Positions 19,439 through 28,061 of a DNA stretch of 59,624 nucleotides are shown one piece after another. Positions within the stretch are counted from its first letter, which is position 1; the number at the start of each line of letters is the position of its first letter. The stretch is from Neisseriaceae bacterium. Its GTDB lineage: Bacteria; Pseudomonadota; Gammaproteobacteria; Burkholderiales; UBA11063. Below the pieces are notes generated by a model, which did no database searches, was not told the DNA's origin, and saw nothing but the letters and a program-made list of their open reading frames with translations. The stretch covers positions 1-59,624 of the forward strand of contig RXJX01000034.1 in the NCBI GenBank assembly GCA_003963245.1, in the 5' to 3' direction. The position numbers and the translations under genes were made by a program.

Positions 19439-20080
19439 TCAATTCTCATTATGTATATACGGCTTAGTCAGTCCTTCACCACTATTAATTTGATTTGATA
19501 AGAAATGATTTACATCACGGTGTTCTTCTTCATCTTTACAAACCGCAATCACTACATCACGTAAAGTTGCATCTGGAGATAGTTTCCAATAATTGATAGC
19601 AATTTCGGGCGCTGGGCCATTTGTAATATTGCCGTTATCAATTTCTGATAAATAATGAATATAACTAACAACTGCTTCTTCTTCCAAGTATCCAACGAAG
19701 CGATGTGCTGTTTTCATTGAGATTACATAAATAACAAGATACAAGATTACAAAAATCGCTTGGGCAAAAAATACTACCGCGCGTTCAAATAAATTCGGTT
19801 TAGCAATTTCAATGAAAGTCATTAGGTGAACTCTTTCATTGTCTGCTTCTTCTAAGAGGGTCTTAATCCATCCATTGTCTTCTTTCATTTTACGTAAACA
19901 CCAAAGATGCTGCAATGCTCCACCAACCATCCCAGGTACAGCAGCTACGGTTTCAAGAACTATGGCACGATTTCCATATCGTTTTTGGAAAAACACATCA
20001 GCAAAAAACCTGAAGAACTTAACTAAACAGTATGCAACTTTATCACTGAAGGTTTTAGCTTTATGGTGTGTGTATTGCAT
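19439..20080 (-). CDS. aox: Alternative oxidase (AOX), copy 2
   Basis: NO- and cyanide-tolerant diiron ubiquinol oxidase, 213 residues, with all ligand motifs of copy 1 ([26 protein letters not shown]). It differs at 6 residues: Lys74Thr, two changes at ITNGPAP, Asn166Lys and the last two variable residues before the end. The start codon, core promoter and the AAAAGGACC ribosome-binding region match copy 1. The upstream operator differs (20126-20142), so the copies may respond at different NO levels. The downstream globin is a remnant, leaving this copy alone in its unit. Confidence 0.95.
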   Translation of the reverse strand: MQYTHHKAKTFSDKVAYCLVKFFRFFADVFFQKRYGNRAIVLETVAAVPGMVGGALQHLWCLRKMKEDNGWIKTLLEEADNERVHLMTFIEIAKPNLFERAVVFFAQAIFVILYLVIYVISMKTAHRFVGYLEEEAVVSYIHYLSEIDNGNITNGPAPEIAINYWKLSPDATLRDVVIAVCKDEEEHRDVNHFLSNQINSGEGLTKPYIHNEN

Positions 20081-20125
20081 AATGGAGGTCCTTTTAAAAT
20101 TTATAATAGGTATTATAACATATAA

Positions 20126-20142
20126 TTGTATTTGTAATACAA
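20126..20142 (-). promoter_or_regulatory. NsrR-like operator of AOX copy 2
   Basis: TTGTATTTGTAATACAA is a perfect 7-3-7 palindrome just upstream of the AOX -10 (TATAAT on the minus strand near 20112-20117). It matches the NsrR consensus at about 14 of 17 positions on the AOX strand. Confidence 0.6.
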
Positions 20143-20462
20143 CAATAATTTATTCGTCAATGTTAAATTTTAACCCATAAGTTAAAATTTAAATCTTTTA
20201 TTTCAATGAAAATATGTCATTGGGGCTTAAACTCAGAAATATCCATAATTTATAATGCAATTATATTGCATTAAGAGTTGTATAAATACAACAATATTTT
20301 ATATCCGTTAATTTTTACCTTTTAGCTTATATCTCATAAGCTAAAATATAAAACTTTTATTTCAATGAAAATACGTCATTATGCTTACATTATAAATATA
20401 CATGCATTTAAAATACAATTATATTTCACTTATAGTTGTATTTGAGATATAATATTGGTGTT
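20138..20462. repeat. Two degenerate tandem units (~160 bp) with operator-like palindromes
   Basis: Two units, beginning near 20141 and 20290 with AACAATA, share ATTTCAATGAAAATA and CGTCATT/TGTCATT segments. Each ends in a palindrome cluster: 20253-20273 (perfect 9-3-9) plus 20277-20292 (GTTGTATAAATACAAC, perfect 7-2-7) in the first; 20402-20418 (ATGCATTTAAAATACAA) in the second. The last matches the NsrR consensus at all but the final base. The whole >500-base gap between AOX copy 2 and the next gene consists of these elements plus the lipoprotein promoter. Confidence 0.65.
20448..20453 (+). promoter_or_regulatory. Candidate -10 of the large lipoprotein gene
   Basis: TATAAT lies about 150 bases before the lipoprotein start and downstream of the NsrR-like box at 20402-20418. 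Confidence 0.4.
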
Positions 20463-20603
20463 GTCTTTTAATGAGCATATTTTAAAGCGCTCAAGGTAAG
20501 ATAACTTTATGGGTGACGTCTGCTAAGAATAGGCTAGGCATTGGTAAGTTTTGCCTCTCAGTTTATGGCATTAGTTAATTTAAGTACTTTGAAGGGGATA
20601 TTT

Positions 20604-23168
20604 ATGAAATTTATTCAAACATCAAGGATTAGTAAGAAAAAAATTGTATTTTTAATAATTGGTAGTGCACTACTTTCTGCTTGTAACCACGGCAGCAGTC
20701 CCAATACAAATAATTCAGTGACAAATAAGCAAGAGTTAGCAGATAAAAATTATAATTCAAAAAAAATAAGAATCTCAAATAACACTGGAAGTACTATTGA
20801 TCATATAAGTATTGCCACCGAATCAGGGGGTAACATTTTTAAAAGTATGTCTGGATTAAATTGTAACAGTGGTAATAGTTGTTACGTTGACATTCATAAT
20901 TCAAAATTAAACAGAAAAATGCTGATCAATTTTTACAATAATAAAAATCAGTTAATTTCTATATCATCGTTGTATGAAAATTCTCAAAATCTAGAGTACT
21001 CTAATATATATACAAGTAATATAATCTTTGGAGCACATCTGTTTACTAATATTGCTAAATTCACTAAAACTGATAAACCACAATTATTATTGCAATTAAA
21101 CAAATTATTCAATCATCAAGACCCAAATGCGTCAGTGTTTAATGACCTTGGTGCTTATTATGCACAACAATTAGCCAATGGCTCGATTCATAATGAAAAT
21201 GACTTTTATCAACTAATTGCTAAGAATATACATAATCATAAACATATCAATGGAAATTTGCTAGTGAAAGCCAATAAATCATTGCTTAGTGCTCCAGTAT
21301 TAGGTTGTAATAATGAACTGGGAAATAAAATTTTTGATACTATTCTGCCATTTGCCAAATTAACACCACTCGGAGAATCGTTTGAAGGGGTGACAATGCT
21401 AGGTCAGGCATTGTTTAACTGGGCATGTCCTAGCCCCAGTGGTCCTGATTATACAGCGCAGTTGGATCAAATAAATGAGAAATTAGCAGATATCCAAGCC
21501 TCGATAAGCGATTTAGCTGGCGATATGCAAGAATTAACTGATTTAGTTCAAGAACAGGAATTTGGCAAAGAGCAAGTTGTATATGGTAATCTATTAAGTA
21601 AAGAAGATATATACAATTCAATTTATTTAAATTATATGGCTGAAGTAAATAATGGGCGAAGTGCTGAAAGTAGTTATAAAAGCTTATATAGCTATGCTGT
21701 AGCTAATGGTGGAGTAGATAATCTAGATAAACAATCTTTGCCGCTATTTGCTACCGATAATGGAGTGCTTAATGGATTGACTAATCAATATAGTAATTTA
21801 CAAAATATTTATAATAATATTCCATATATATCATCATTAATAAATGAACAATGTTCCAATATAGACATAATCTCTGGTGATATAATAGCAAAAAGAAATT
21901 ATTGTAACACTTTTACTATACAGTTAGGTATGCAGTTAGCTGCAACGATTCACCAATCAAGATTACGCATGTCTGACGCAATTGCAACAATTTTAACCAG
22001 TAAAAATACAGGAAATTACAGTAATCCTTTTAAAGGTAGTACGGGAGTTACTTGGAGTCAAGCGGCTAAACTAGTAGAAAGTGACTTTGATAAAAATATG
22101 GAGTCTATTAATACCTTCTATAAGAATACACTGATCACGCCTACAGATGGTTTGCCCACAGACCTACTAAATAAACTAAATGAATCTGGTAATCCGCTGA
22201 GCTGTGACCCAGCAACAGCATCCACAACTGGCGTTACCGGACTTCTTGAATGGCACGCTAACGATAATGGTAAATTAGCTACTAATGATAGGTATATAAT
22301 TACTAAGTGTAATCGGATTTTAGAAGGGCCAGTAAGAACAGTGCCTATTACATCACGTTATTACTACAACGTAGATGGTGATAAAGTAATAAGCGTACTA
22401 GGTACTTTGGTGGGTAATAACGCTTTAACAGACAAAGGCGTTATCAAAAGGGCTAGTTATGGAGATGATAAAAATGGTGTATTTAAATCAACAATACACT
22501 TAGATGTTTTACAATATAAGGTGATCTTTAGTGCTCAACCATACTTAATAAATGATAAACCATTTAGTGTATTTAATGAATACGGTGCGGTTTATAGTGT
22601 TAACGGAGTAAGGGGTTTTGCTGGTTACCGTAGTGATCCAAATACAATAAATTCATTATGGAAGGATACAACTACTGGGCAAAGTCCTACTATAATTAAT
22701 TGGCATAAAGGTGGTGATAATATTGCACCACCGGTTATTGATGATTTTTATGGAATAATGAGAGCTAACGGTCACGATTTAGACTTTTATTACTGGTTTG
22801 CTAATAATTGGTATTATAGAGGTGGTAATGAATTAGCTTCAGAAACAATAGTGCCAATGTCATATCCGTTCGAAGTAATAGACAGTAAAACTAATAAAAA
22901 GACTACACAATGGTTCACATGGGGATTTTTAACTAAGACTACCACTAGTTTTGTAGATGGGTATCGACGTATTGATGTGTACTCTTCAGTTGTATGTACA
23001 ACGAAGCATAATTGTACGAGTGGTTCCGATAATGATGATGTTGCCAATAAAGATGTAAGTATAATAACTTTTACTCTTCAAGATGGCACACAGAGAGGTG
23101 TCCGTTTTATCTGGAAAGATATTTCCGCGTCTAAAGGCGGTAGCTTTTATGTGAGAGGATCATGGTAA
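20604..23168 (+). CDS. Large lipoprotein of unknown function
   Basis: Exported protein of 854 residues from ATG 20604 (GAAGGGGA upstream). A lipoprotein signal (IIGSALLSAC) precedes a Ser/Asn linker. Residues ~150-200 hold a short HND-rich helical part. The segment TAQLDQINEKLADIQASISD... is a coiled coil; upstream, LGNKIFDTILPFAKLTPLGESFEGV is amphipathic and hydrophobic. The C-terminal half (about 560-854) is Trp/Tyr/Gly-rich and beta-like, ending in SFYVRGSW. A helical, coiled-coil first half followed by a beta-rich second half recalls some secreted pore-forming or insecticidal proteins, but this is only a resemblance. It lies downstream of NsrR-like boxes; regulation by NO is possible but unproven. 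Confidence 0.8.
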   Translation: MKFIQTSRISKKKIVFLIIGSALLSACNHGSSPNTNNSVTNKQELADKNYNSKKIRISNNTGSTIDHISIATESGGNIFKSMSGLNCNSGNSCYVDIHNSKLNRKMLINFYNNKNQLISISSLYENSQNLEYSNIYTSNIIFGAHLFTNIAKFTKTDKPQLLLQLNKLFNHQDPNASVFNDLGAYYAQQLANGSIHNENDFYQLIAKNIHNHKHINGNLLVKANKSLLSAPVLGCNNELGNKIFDTILPFAKLTPLGESFEGVTMLGQALFNWACPSPSGPDYTAQLDQINEKLADIQASISDLAGDMQELTDLVQEQEFGKEQVVYGNLLSKEDIYNSIYLNYMAEVNNGRSAESSYKSLYSYAVANGGVDNLDKQSLPLFATDNGVLNGLTNQYSNLQNIYNNIPYISSLINEQCSNIDIISGDIIAKRNYCNTFTIQLGMQLAATIHQSRLRMSDAIATILTSKNTGNYSNPFKGSTGVTWSQAAKLVESDFDKNMESINTFYKNTLITPTDGLPTDLLNKLNESGNPLSCDPATASTTGVTGLLEWHANDNGKLATNDRYIITKCNRILEGPVRTVPITSRYYYNVDGDKVISVLGTLVGNNALTDKGVIKRASYGDDKNGVFKSTIHLDVLQYKVIFSAQPYLINDKPFSVFNEYGAVYSVNGVRGFAGYRSDPNTINSLWKDTTTGQSPTIINWHKGGDNIAPPVIDDFYGIMRANGHDLDFYYWFANNWYYRGGNELASETIVPMSYPFEVIDSKTNKKTTQWFTWGFLTKTTTSFVDGYRRIDVYSSVVCTTKHNCTSGSDNDDVANKDVSIITFTLQDGTQRGVRFIWKDISASKGGSFYVRGSW

Positions 23169-23204
23169 TGTAAAAATTTAAATAACATTTTACACACACA
23201 AATT

Positions 23205-23243
23205 AATCGGCAGTTTTTGTAGGAATACTTAAACTGCCTGATT
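23205..23243 (+). terminator. Hairpin after the large lipoprotein gene
   Basis: GGCAGTTT/AAACTGCC stem extended by AATC/GATT with a bulge; the T-tract is weak. Confidence 0.5.
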
Positions 23244-23326
23244 ATTTCTTATATATAGATAATAGCGCTTTGTAGCGTACAATCATCCTCAAGAAAATTA
23301 TAATCACTTCTAATTCTTACATTAAA

Positions 23327-24859
23327 CTAAATTGAATTTGACCCTTTTAAACGCAGGAAAAGCGCGAGTATTATTGTTAAAGAGCATAAAAGCCAAATTG
23401 GTGTATTGCCGAGCCTTGCAAATGGGGTTGCCCCTTGGTAACCTTGCACCATTCCGACTGCAGCACCTGCTGCGTAAGCTTCGATGTGCGATTCAACCTG
23501 CCCATCACGGTTAATAAATGCGGTATCACCAGTATTACCATCCTGAAGAAAATATTTTTGATTTTCTAAAGCACGTGCTTGTGAGAATTGAAAAAAATCA
23601 TTTTTCATTGTTGTTTGACCATACCATGATAAATCAGATTGATTTAGCATAATAGTAGCGTCTTTAGCGCCAAATGCAACGAAATCATTAATAGTATTTT
23701 CGTAGCAAATATTAAAGGCAATCTTTTGATCTTTAAATTGGTAGGGTAATTGAACGGCGATACCCGGTGTATATTGCGTTATTTGTTCTGACGCATCGCC
23801 TAATATCCATGCCAAAGGTGTATTTTTAAGTGGGTTGTATTCACCAAAGGGAACTAAATTATGTTTGATATAAATAGCGTGATTCCAGTCACTGCTGACT
23901 ACATCACCAGTATATTTATTTCCAGCATCATCCTCAAGATTTACGCCAGCGATTAAAGTAGCGGATTTTGATTCGACAATCTGGTTAAGCTGCTTAAGAT
24001 ATCCAGGAGTCAGATAACGATAAGTCGTACCGAAGACGGCTTCAGGCAATACCAATAGTTCCGCATCACTGTTTTGCACTAGTTGCTGTGATGCTTGTTC
24101 AAGACTATCGCGAGTTACAAAAGTGTAATTTTTGGTTGAGAAAACGCTAGGCTGGAGGAGCGCAACTTTAATCGGTTTTCCGGTTGCTGTAGTATATTTT
24201 ATTTGTGAGAGAGCTAGAGATAATCCTGCGAAAATCACTAGTCCACTGACTAATTGAACTAATCCTCGCTTACTCTTTTTGCTAAGTGAATGTACTATAA
24301 ATCCGCTAATTGCAACAATCAGCCATGATACGCCATAAATACCAAAAAGTGGAAAATAACCACGAAAAAGCAGATTGTTCACTTGAGTATAGCCTAAGGC
24401 ATACCATGAGCGAGGGAAGAAAGTTCCGCGGATTAGTTCAGTTAACACCCATAGGGAGGGAAAAAGAAACACTAGGTTATAAAACTTCGAGTATGCCTTT
24501 ATCCGCGTGTAGACACTACTGATAGCTCCACAGTACAGCGCTGCATAGAGGCATAAAATCATAGTTAAACAATAAGATATTAGGTAGCCACAATTCAGCT
24601 GTAAACGAAAATAATAGCTAAACCACGACCCGATAAATGAAATTCCCGCGCCAAGATAGAATAAATATCCATAGGCAAAACTGCGTTTAAGAAATCTAAT
24701 TTCCATACCCATAATGAATATGGTAAGAATTATAAAAATCAGCCAAGAGCAGGCTACGGGAGGAAAGGTTAATCCGCTAGCTAGTCCTAGCGCGAATATT
24801 AAAATTCCTTTGATTCCTGCTGGAGTTTTATTTAAAGATATACTATTTAGTTTGTACAT
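23327..24859 (-). CDS. lnt: Apolipoprotein N-acyltransferase
   Basis: Inner-membrane enzyme that adds the third acyl chain to lipoproteins. The protein has 510 residues: an N-terminal block of about six membrane segments (residues ~15-215) and a nitrilase-like periplasmic domain. The catalytic triad motifs are LLVLPEAVFG (Glu), IKHNLVPFGEY (Lys) and FNICYENTI (Cys). A final membrane helix (NTPIWLLCSLTIILALFL) ends the protein. The gene stands alone between two lipoprotein genes that run the other way. The many lipoproteins in this window would be its substrates. Confidence 0.95.
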   Translation of the reverse strand: MYKLNSISLNKTPAGIKGILIFALGLASGLTFPPVACSWLIFIILTIFIMGMEIRFLKRSFAYGYLFYLGAGISFIGSWFSYYFRLQLNCGYLISYCLTMILCLYAALYCGAISSVYTRIKAYSKFYNLVFLFPSLWVLTELIRGTFFPRSWYALGYTQVNNLLFRGYFPLFGIYGVSWLIVAISGFIVHSLSKKSKRGLVQLVSGLVIFAGLSLALSQIKYTTATGKPIKVALLQPSVFSTKNYTFVTRDSLEQASQQLVQNSDAELLVLPEAVFGTTYRYLTPGYLKQLNQIVESKSATLIAGVNLEDDAGNKYTGDVVSSDWNHAIYIKHNLVPFGEYNPLKNTPLAWILGDASEQITQYTPGIAVQLPYQFKDQKIAFNICYENTINDFVAFGAKDATIMLNQSDLSWYGQTTMKNDFFQFSQARALENQKYFLQDGNTGDTAFINRDGQVESHIEAYAAGAAVGMVQGYQGATPFARLGNTPIWLLCSLTIILALFLRLKGSNSI

Positions 24860-25259
24860 AATTATAAATCATCATCATTTTTAAAGTGTAAAGTATAGCA
24901 TTTTGATTTGGGCTTATCCGAATTATTTCTCAATATATACTAGTGTTGGATTATCATAAAAATTGTGAAGCGTATTTTAAGATCAATATCTCATCATAAT
25001 CAATTTTTTGTCTTAATTAATGGACCTTATTTGAGAGCCATTTTTATTAAAGTTACTGCAACATTATTGACTATTTTAAAGCGTAATCAAATAAATATAG
25101 TCTTTGATGTTGGGGTTTTACAACATCGCAAGTAGTTGTAATATCAAGCATTCCAAAAAAAAAAAGATTTTTACTTATCAGTTTGGAATAATAAAATTTA
25201 ACGTGTGTTAGAATAACTACTACTAATATTTATCTATCGCTTATTGAAAGGTCACAACC
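24860..25259. other. Intergenic region, promoter of next lipoprotein
   Basis: Four hundred bases without a convincing gene. It holds a run of 11 A (25155-25165), a small inverted repeat (TTACAAC/GTTGTAA near 25117-25140) and an extended -10 TG-T-TAGAAT ending at 25214, 46 bases before the next start codon. Confidence 0.5.
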
Positions 25260-26372
25260 ATGAAATTAGGAAATATTACTTTGTTGTCAATTTTGGGTAC
25301 AGCATTATTGTCAGCATGTTCAAGCGGAAGTTCTTCAAATAATTCGACCACTCCTCCCAGTCTTCAGTATTCACAGATGAATTACACTGGCAGTCTTCCA
25401 GCGGGCGGTACAACTGGATTAACTGGTATTCGTCAGGTAGGCACTACAAATAATGTATATATTACTGGAAGCTATGTTGTCAATGGCTTGAGTAATGGAA
25501 CTTTATACGTTGGTGGTGTAACGGGTGGTGGTACATACTATACTTATAATTACCCATCATCTACTGGTGCGACCACTTCAGGAACTAATGTTTATAGCGC
25601 AGATAATGGCAGTAGTGGGAATGTCCTTTTAACTGGTACTTATACTACAGCGGAATCAGGTGAGAGTCATGCATTTGGTTTCTATTATAATGGTCCTGTA
25701 AGTAGTACTCAGCAAGCAAATAATTGGCAAACATTGATATTCCCTGAATCACAAGTTCCTGGAAATCTTCCGGTTGGGAATACTTACCCGCACAGTATTA
25801 TGCATGGGATTATTGTGGGTAACTATTTATCTGGAACAACTGCAGGAAATGGATTCATTTATAATATAGTGACTGGCTCTTATCAATCCGTTCAGCATCC
25901 AGCTGCTCGTTATACTACAATCTATGGCATCTGGTGGAATGGTGGTGAGAGTTACACTATAGCTGGTGGATATAGCGCTACAGATGAGAGTGGTCTTGGA
26001 GTAGGATTTGTTGCTGACTATAATTCAACTACCAAATTGTTAACTAACTGGACAGAGTATACCCATAATAATCAGCCCGCAGCGATTACTCACTTTGAGG
26101 GGATTACGACTGATGGAGCAGGTGGCTATAATTTAGCTGCTGGGAGTGAAGCATCTGGAGTTTCTTATGCTTCGTTTGTGCATATAACTCGTAATTCAAG
26201 TGGTGGATTCAATGCTAATGCTACATGGACAGACGCGTGGTATCCTAACTCTACAACAACTACTGCAGATACTGTTTATCAAAACTATCTATATGGTGTT
26301 TATATGGAGTCGGGAGTATCTGGATTAAACGGCTATGCTGCAGCTATTCCTGGTGGATATCTGGGAAATTAA
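25260..26372 (+). CDS. Repeat-rich lipoprotein of unknown function
   Basis: Exported protein of 370 residues. The signal ends in the lipobox LLSAC, followed by SSGSSSNNSTT. The remainder is a Gly/Thr/Tyr/Asn-rich chain with recurring short motifs of the type YxxIxGxY/NVYITGSY/NVLLTGTY, FIYNIVTGSY and GYNLAAGS, at roughly 45-60 residue intervals. Such spacing suggests a beta-propeller or similar surface repeat fold. AAAGG precedes the ATG and a strong terminator follows the stop. No enzymatic motif seen. Confidence 0.8.
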   Translation: MKLGNITLLSILGTALLSACSSGSSSNNSTTPPSLQYSQMNYTGSLPAGGTTGLTGIRQVGTTNNVYITGSYVVNGLSNGTLYVGGVTGGGTYYTYNYPSSTGATTSGTNVYSADNGSSGNVLLTGTYTTAESGESHAFGFYYNGPVSSTQQANNWQTLIFPESQVPGNLPVGNTYPHSIMHGIIVGNYLSGTTAGNGFIYNIVTGSYQSVQHPAARYTTIYGIWWNGGESYTIAGGYSATDESGLGVGFVADYNSTTKLLTNWTEYTHNNQPAAITHFEGITTDGAGGYNLAAGSEASGVSYASFVHITRNSSGGFNANATWTDAWYPNSTTTTADTVYQNYLYGVYMESGVSGLNGYAAAIPGGYLGN

Positions 26373-26376
26373 ACTA

Positions 26377-26407
26377 AATGAGGGAGTTGTTAACTCCCTC
26401 ATTTTTT
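26377..26407 (+). terminator. Terminator of the repeat-rich lipoprotein gene
   Basis: A perfect 12-bp stem AATGAGGGAGTT/AACTCCCTCATT with a 3-nt loop and six T. Confidence 0.9.
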
Positions 26408-26431
26408 ATATTCTGAATCCCCGCTGTATTT

Positions 26432-27877
26432 TTAGCGAGGCAAATTTTGATGAGTATAAAAATTACCATGCAGCGTGAAGGGAATATGGCATGGTAACTC
26501 AATTCTGGCTATTTCAGTAAAAGATTTAGCATCAAGGAGTAATAAAAAACTAATCTGGCGCGTACTATCAAAAACATTGGTCATGACTATTCCATCATCC
26601 TCGCTATGACTTTCTGGATTTTTAACAAAAATTGGCTCAGATGGATATAAATCAGGCTGATGCCAAGTCAGTCTGTGCTGTGAGTCATGCAGATCTATCT
26701 TTATTAGTCCATTTAGAAAGTCATTCGGTCTGGATTCATCACGATAAGTAGCAAAAACATAGCGATATTCATGATTTTGAAACTCAGGGTTAATAAATGG
26801 AAATTCGATTGTATCTCGGGCTATTATTTGATATTGAGCGTCATTATTCTCAATGTTGATGGTATAGCGTCTAACCTCAGTCGTTAAGTCTAAATGATTA
26901 TTGGCAATTTTTTTGAGGTAAAGATTATTATACGGGTTTTCTTCTTTGTGATACGCAATTAGATCAAGTATGATTTGCCCATTTACTGTCTCATAACTAT
27001 TAATTCCATGCAAAAACAGCATTGGTTCAACTGGCATTATTGTTAACTTACCCGTGTAGCGACTGATAATTATAAATTCACACTGATGATTTTTGTTGTA
27101 TTTTAAAGCTTCATTAAATGTATTGGTGAGTAAGTGTGCCGCAGTAGTTTGCATCGGTCCATTATAAACAATGACGTAATTACTCGTAACAAAAAAGCTA
27201 TGCATATAAAATAAGTACGGTTTGGAAAATTCGGCAACTAACTCGCGAGTCACTTGTGGAGTTTGAACATTGGTTTTATATATTTGATACTTGATATTAT
27301 TAGGTTTTATATCGATAAGAATATTAAATAATTCTTGTGTCTTACTATCCAACACCGGGTGTGCAGTTGTCATTTGACCATTTAGGTTATCGATATAGTT
27401 AATCTGTTTGAGTGTAGTCAGTGTTGATGGATTAAATTCGATCTGATTATTAACTTCTGTCATGGCAATAAAAATCTTATTCATTTGGCTAATATTTACA
27501 TTGCAGCTAGGGTTTAGAGTAGTTTTTCCTGTTATCGTTGCAAGTATATTCTTTAATCGTTCGAATAGGTTGAGTGGTGCTTTAGTCGCAAACTCATCAT
27601 ATTGCATTCGCCCATTGAGATGTGATTGATATTGTTCTGATTTGATGAACGCATTTGAGAATGTGATATTACCTTTGTTGCATTCAAATTTATAAAGCAT
27701 TGCCAGACCATCAAACCAATGATTAACTTTGGTTTTGCCAATGGTAAATTGTGCAGGTCCAACTTTGATTAATGAACCATTTAACCAGCTTGGAATATTA
27801 TTTTCTGGATGGGGTAGTTTGATTTGCTGATGTTCTTGGCTAAGGCTCTTAAACCCAGTTGCAAAATTATAACTCAT
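26432..27877 (-). CDS. Carotenoid oxygenase family protein
   Basis: Fe(II) dioxygenase-like protein (RPE65/CCD/lignostilbene oxygenase family), 481 residues from ATG 27877, which has AAGAAGGAA upstream. The seven-bladed propeller family is marked by four His-bearing segments expected to bind iron: TTAHPVLD, YMHSFFVT, LFLHGINSYE and FTLHGNFY. NGSLIKVGPAQF and NHWFDGLAMLYKF near the N terminus are also typical. There are no carotenoid biosynthesis genes nearby, so the substrate (carotenoid, apocarotenoid or stilbene) is open. It is transcribed alone. Confidence 0.88.
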   Translation of the reverse strand: MSYNFATGFKSLSQEHQQIKLPHPENNIPSWLNGSLIKVGPAQFTIGKTKVNHWFDGLAMLYKFECNKGNITFSNAFIKSEQYQSHLNGRMQYDEFATKAPLNLFERLKNILATITGKTTLNPSCNVNISQMNKIFIAMTEVNNQIEFNPSTLTTLKQINYIDNLNGQMTTAHPVLDSKTQELFNILIDIKPNNIKYQIYKTNVQTPQVTRELVAEFSKPYLFYMHSFFVTSNYVIVYNGPMQTTAAHLLTNTFNEALKYNKNHQCEFIIISRYTGKLTIMPVEPMLFLHGINSYETVNGQIILDLIAYHKEENPYNNLYLKKIANNHLDLTTEVRRYTINIENNDAQYQIIARDTIEFPFINPEFQNHEYRYVFATYRDESRPNDFLNGLIKIDLHDSQHRLTWHQPDLYPSEPIFVKNPESHSEDDGIVMTNVFDSTRQISFLLLLDAKSFTEIARIELPCHIPFTLHGNFYTHQNLPR

Positions 27878-27989
27878 GACAAATTCCTTCTTGGAAATTT
27901 TCATGATTTTAGCACATTGAATGACTGGGGATAATTAGTTTAGGAAATTTGGATTTGTTAGCAGAATGATTTTGCGGTATTAAAATTAG

Positions 27990-28029
27990 AGTGCTACAAA
28001 GATAACAATATTATTATCTTTGTAGCACT
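27990..28029 (-). terminator. Terminator downstream of ilvD
   Basis: A perfect 16-bp stem (27990-28005/28014-28029) with an 8-nt loop, 33 bases past the ilvD stop. The T-run on the minus strand is interrupted. Confidence 0.75.
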
Positions 28030-28061
28030 GATAGATACTTTGTAAGACATCAAATAAAGGA

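Larger units (their letters stand above)
18743..20124. repeat. Right arm of large inverted repeat
   Basis: Inverted counterpart of 11604-13264, carrying nsrR copy 2, a globin remnant and AOX copy 2. Confidence 0.9.

Noticed and set aside
20126..20460. Possible CRISPR array in the repeated palindromes
   Set aside because: Units are about 160 bp, degenerate and only two or three; there are no regular 25-40 bp repeats with unique spacers and no cas genes.
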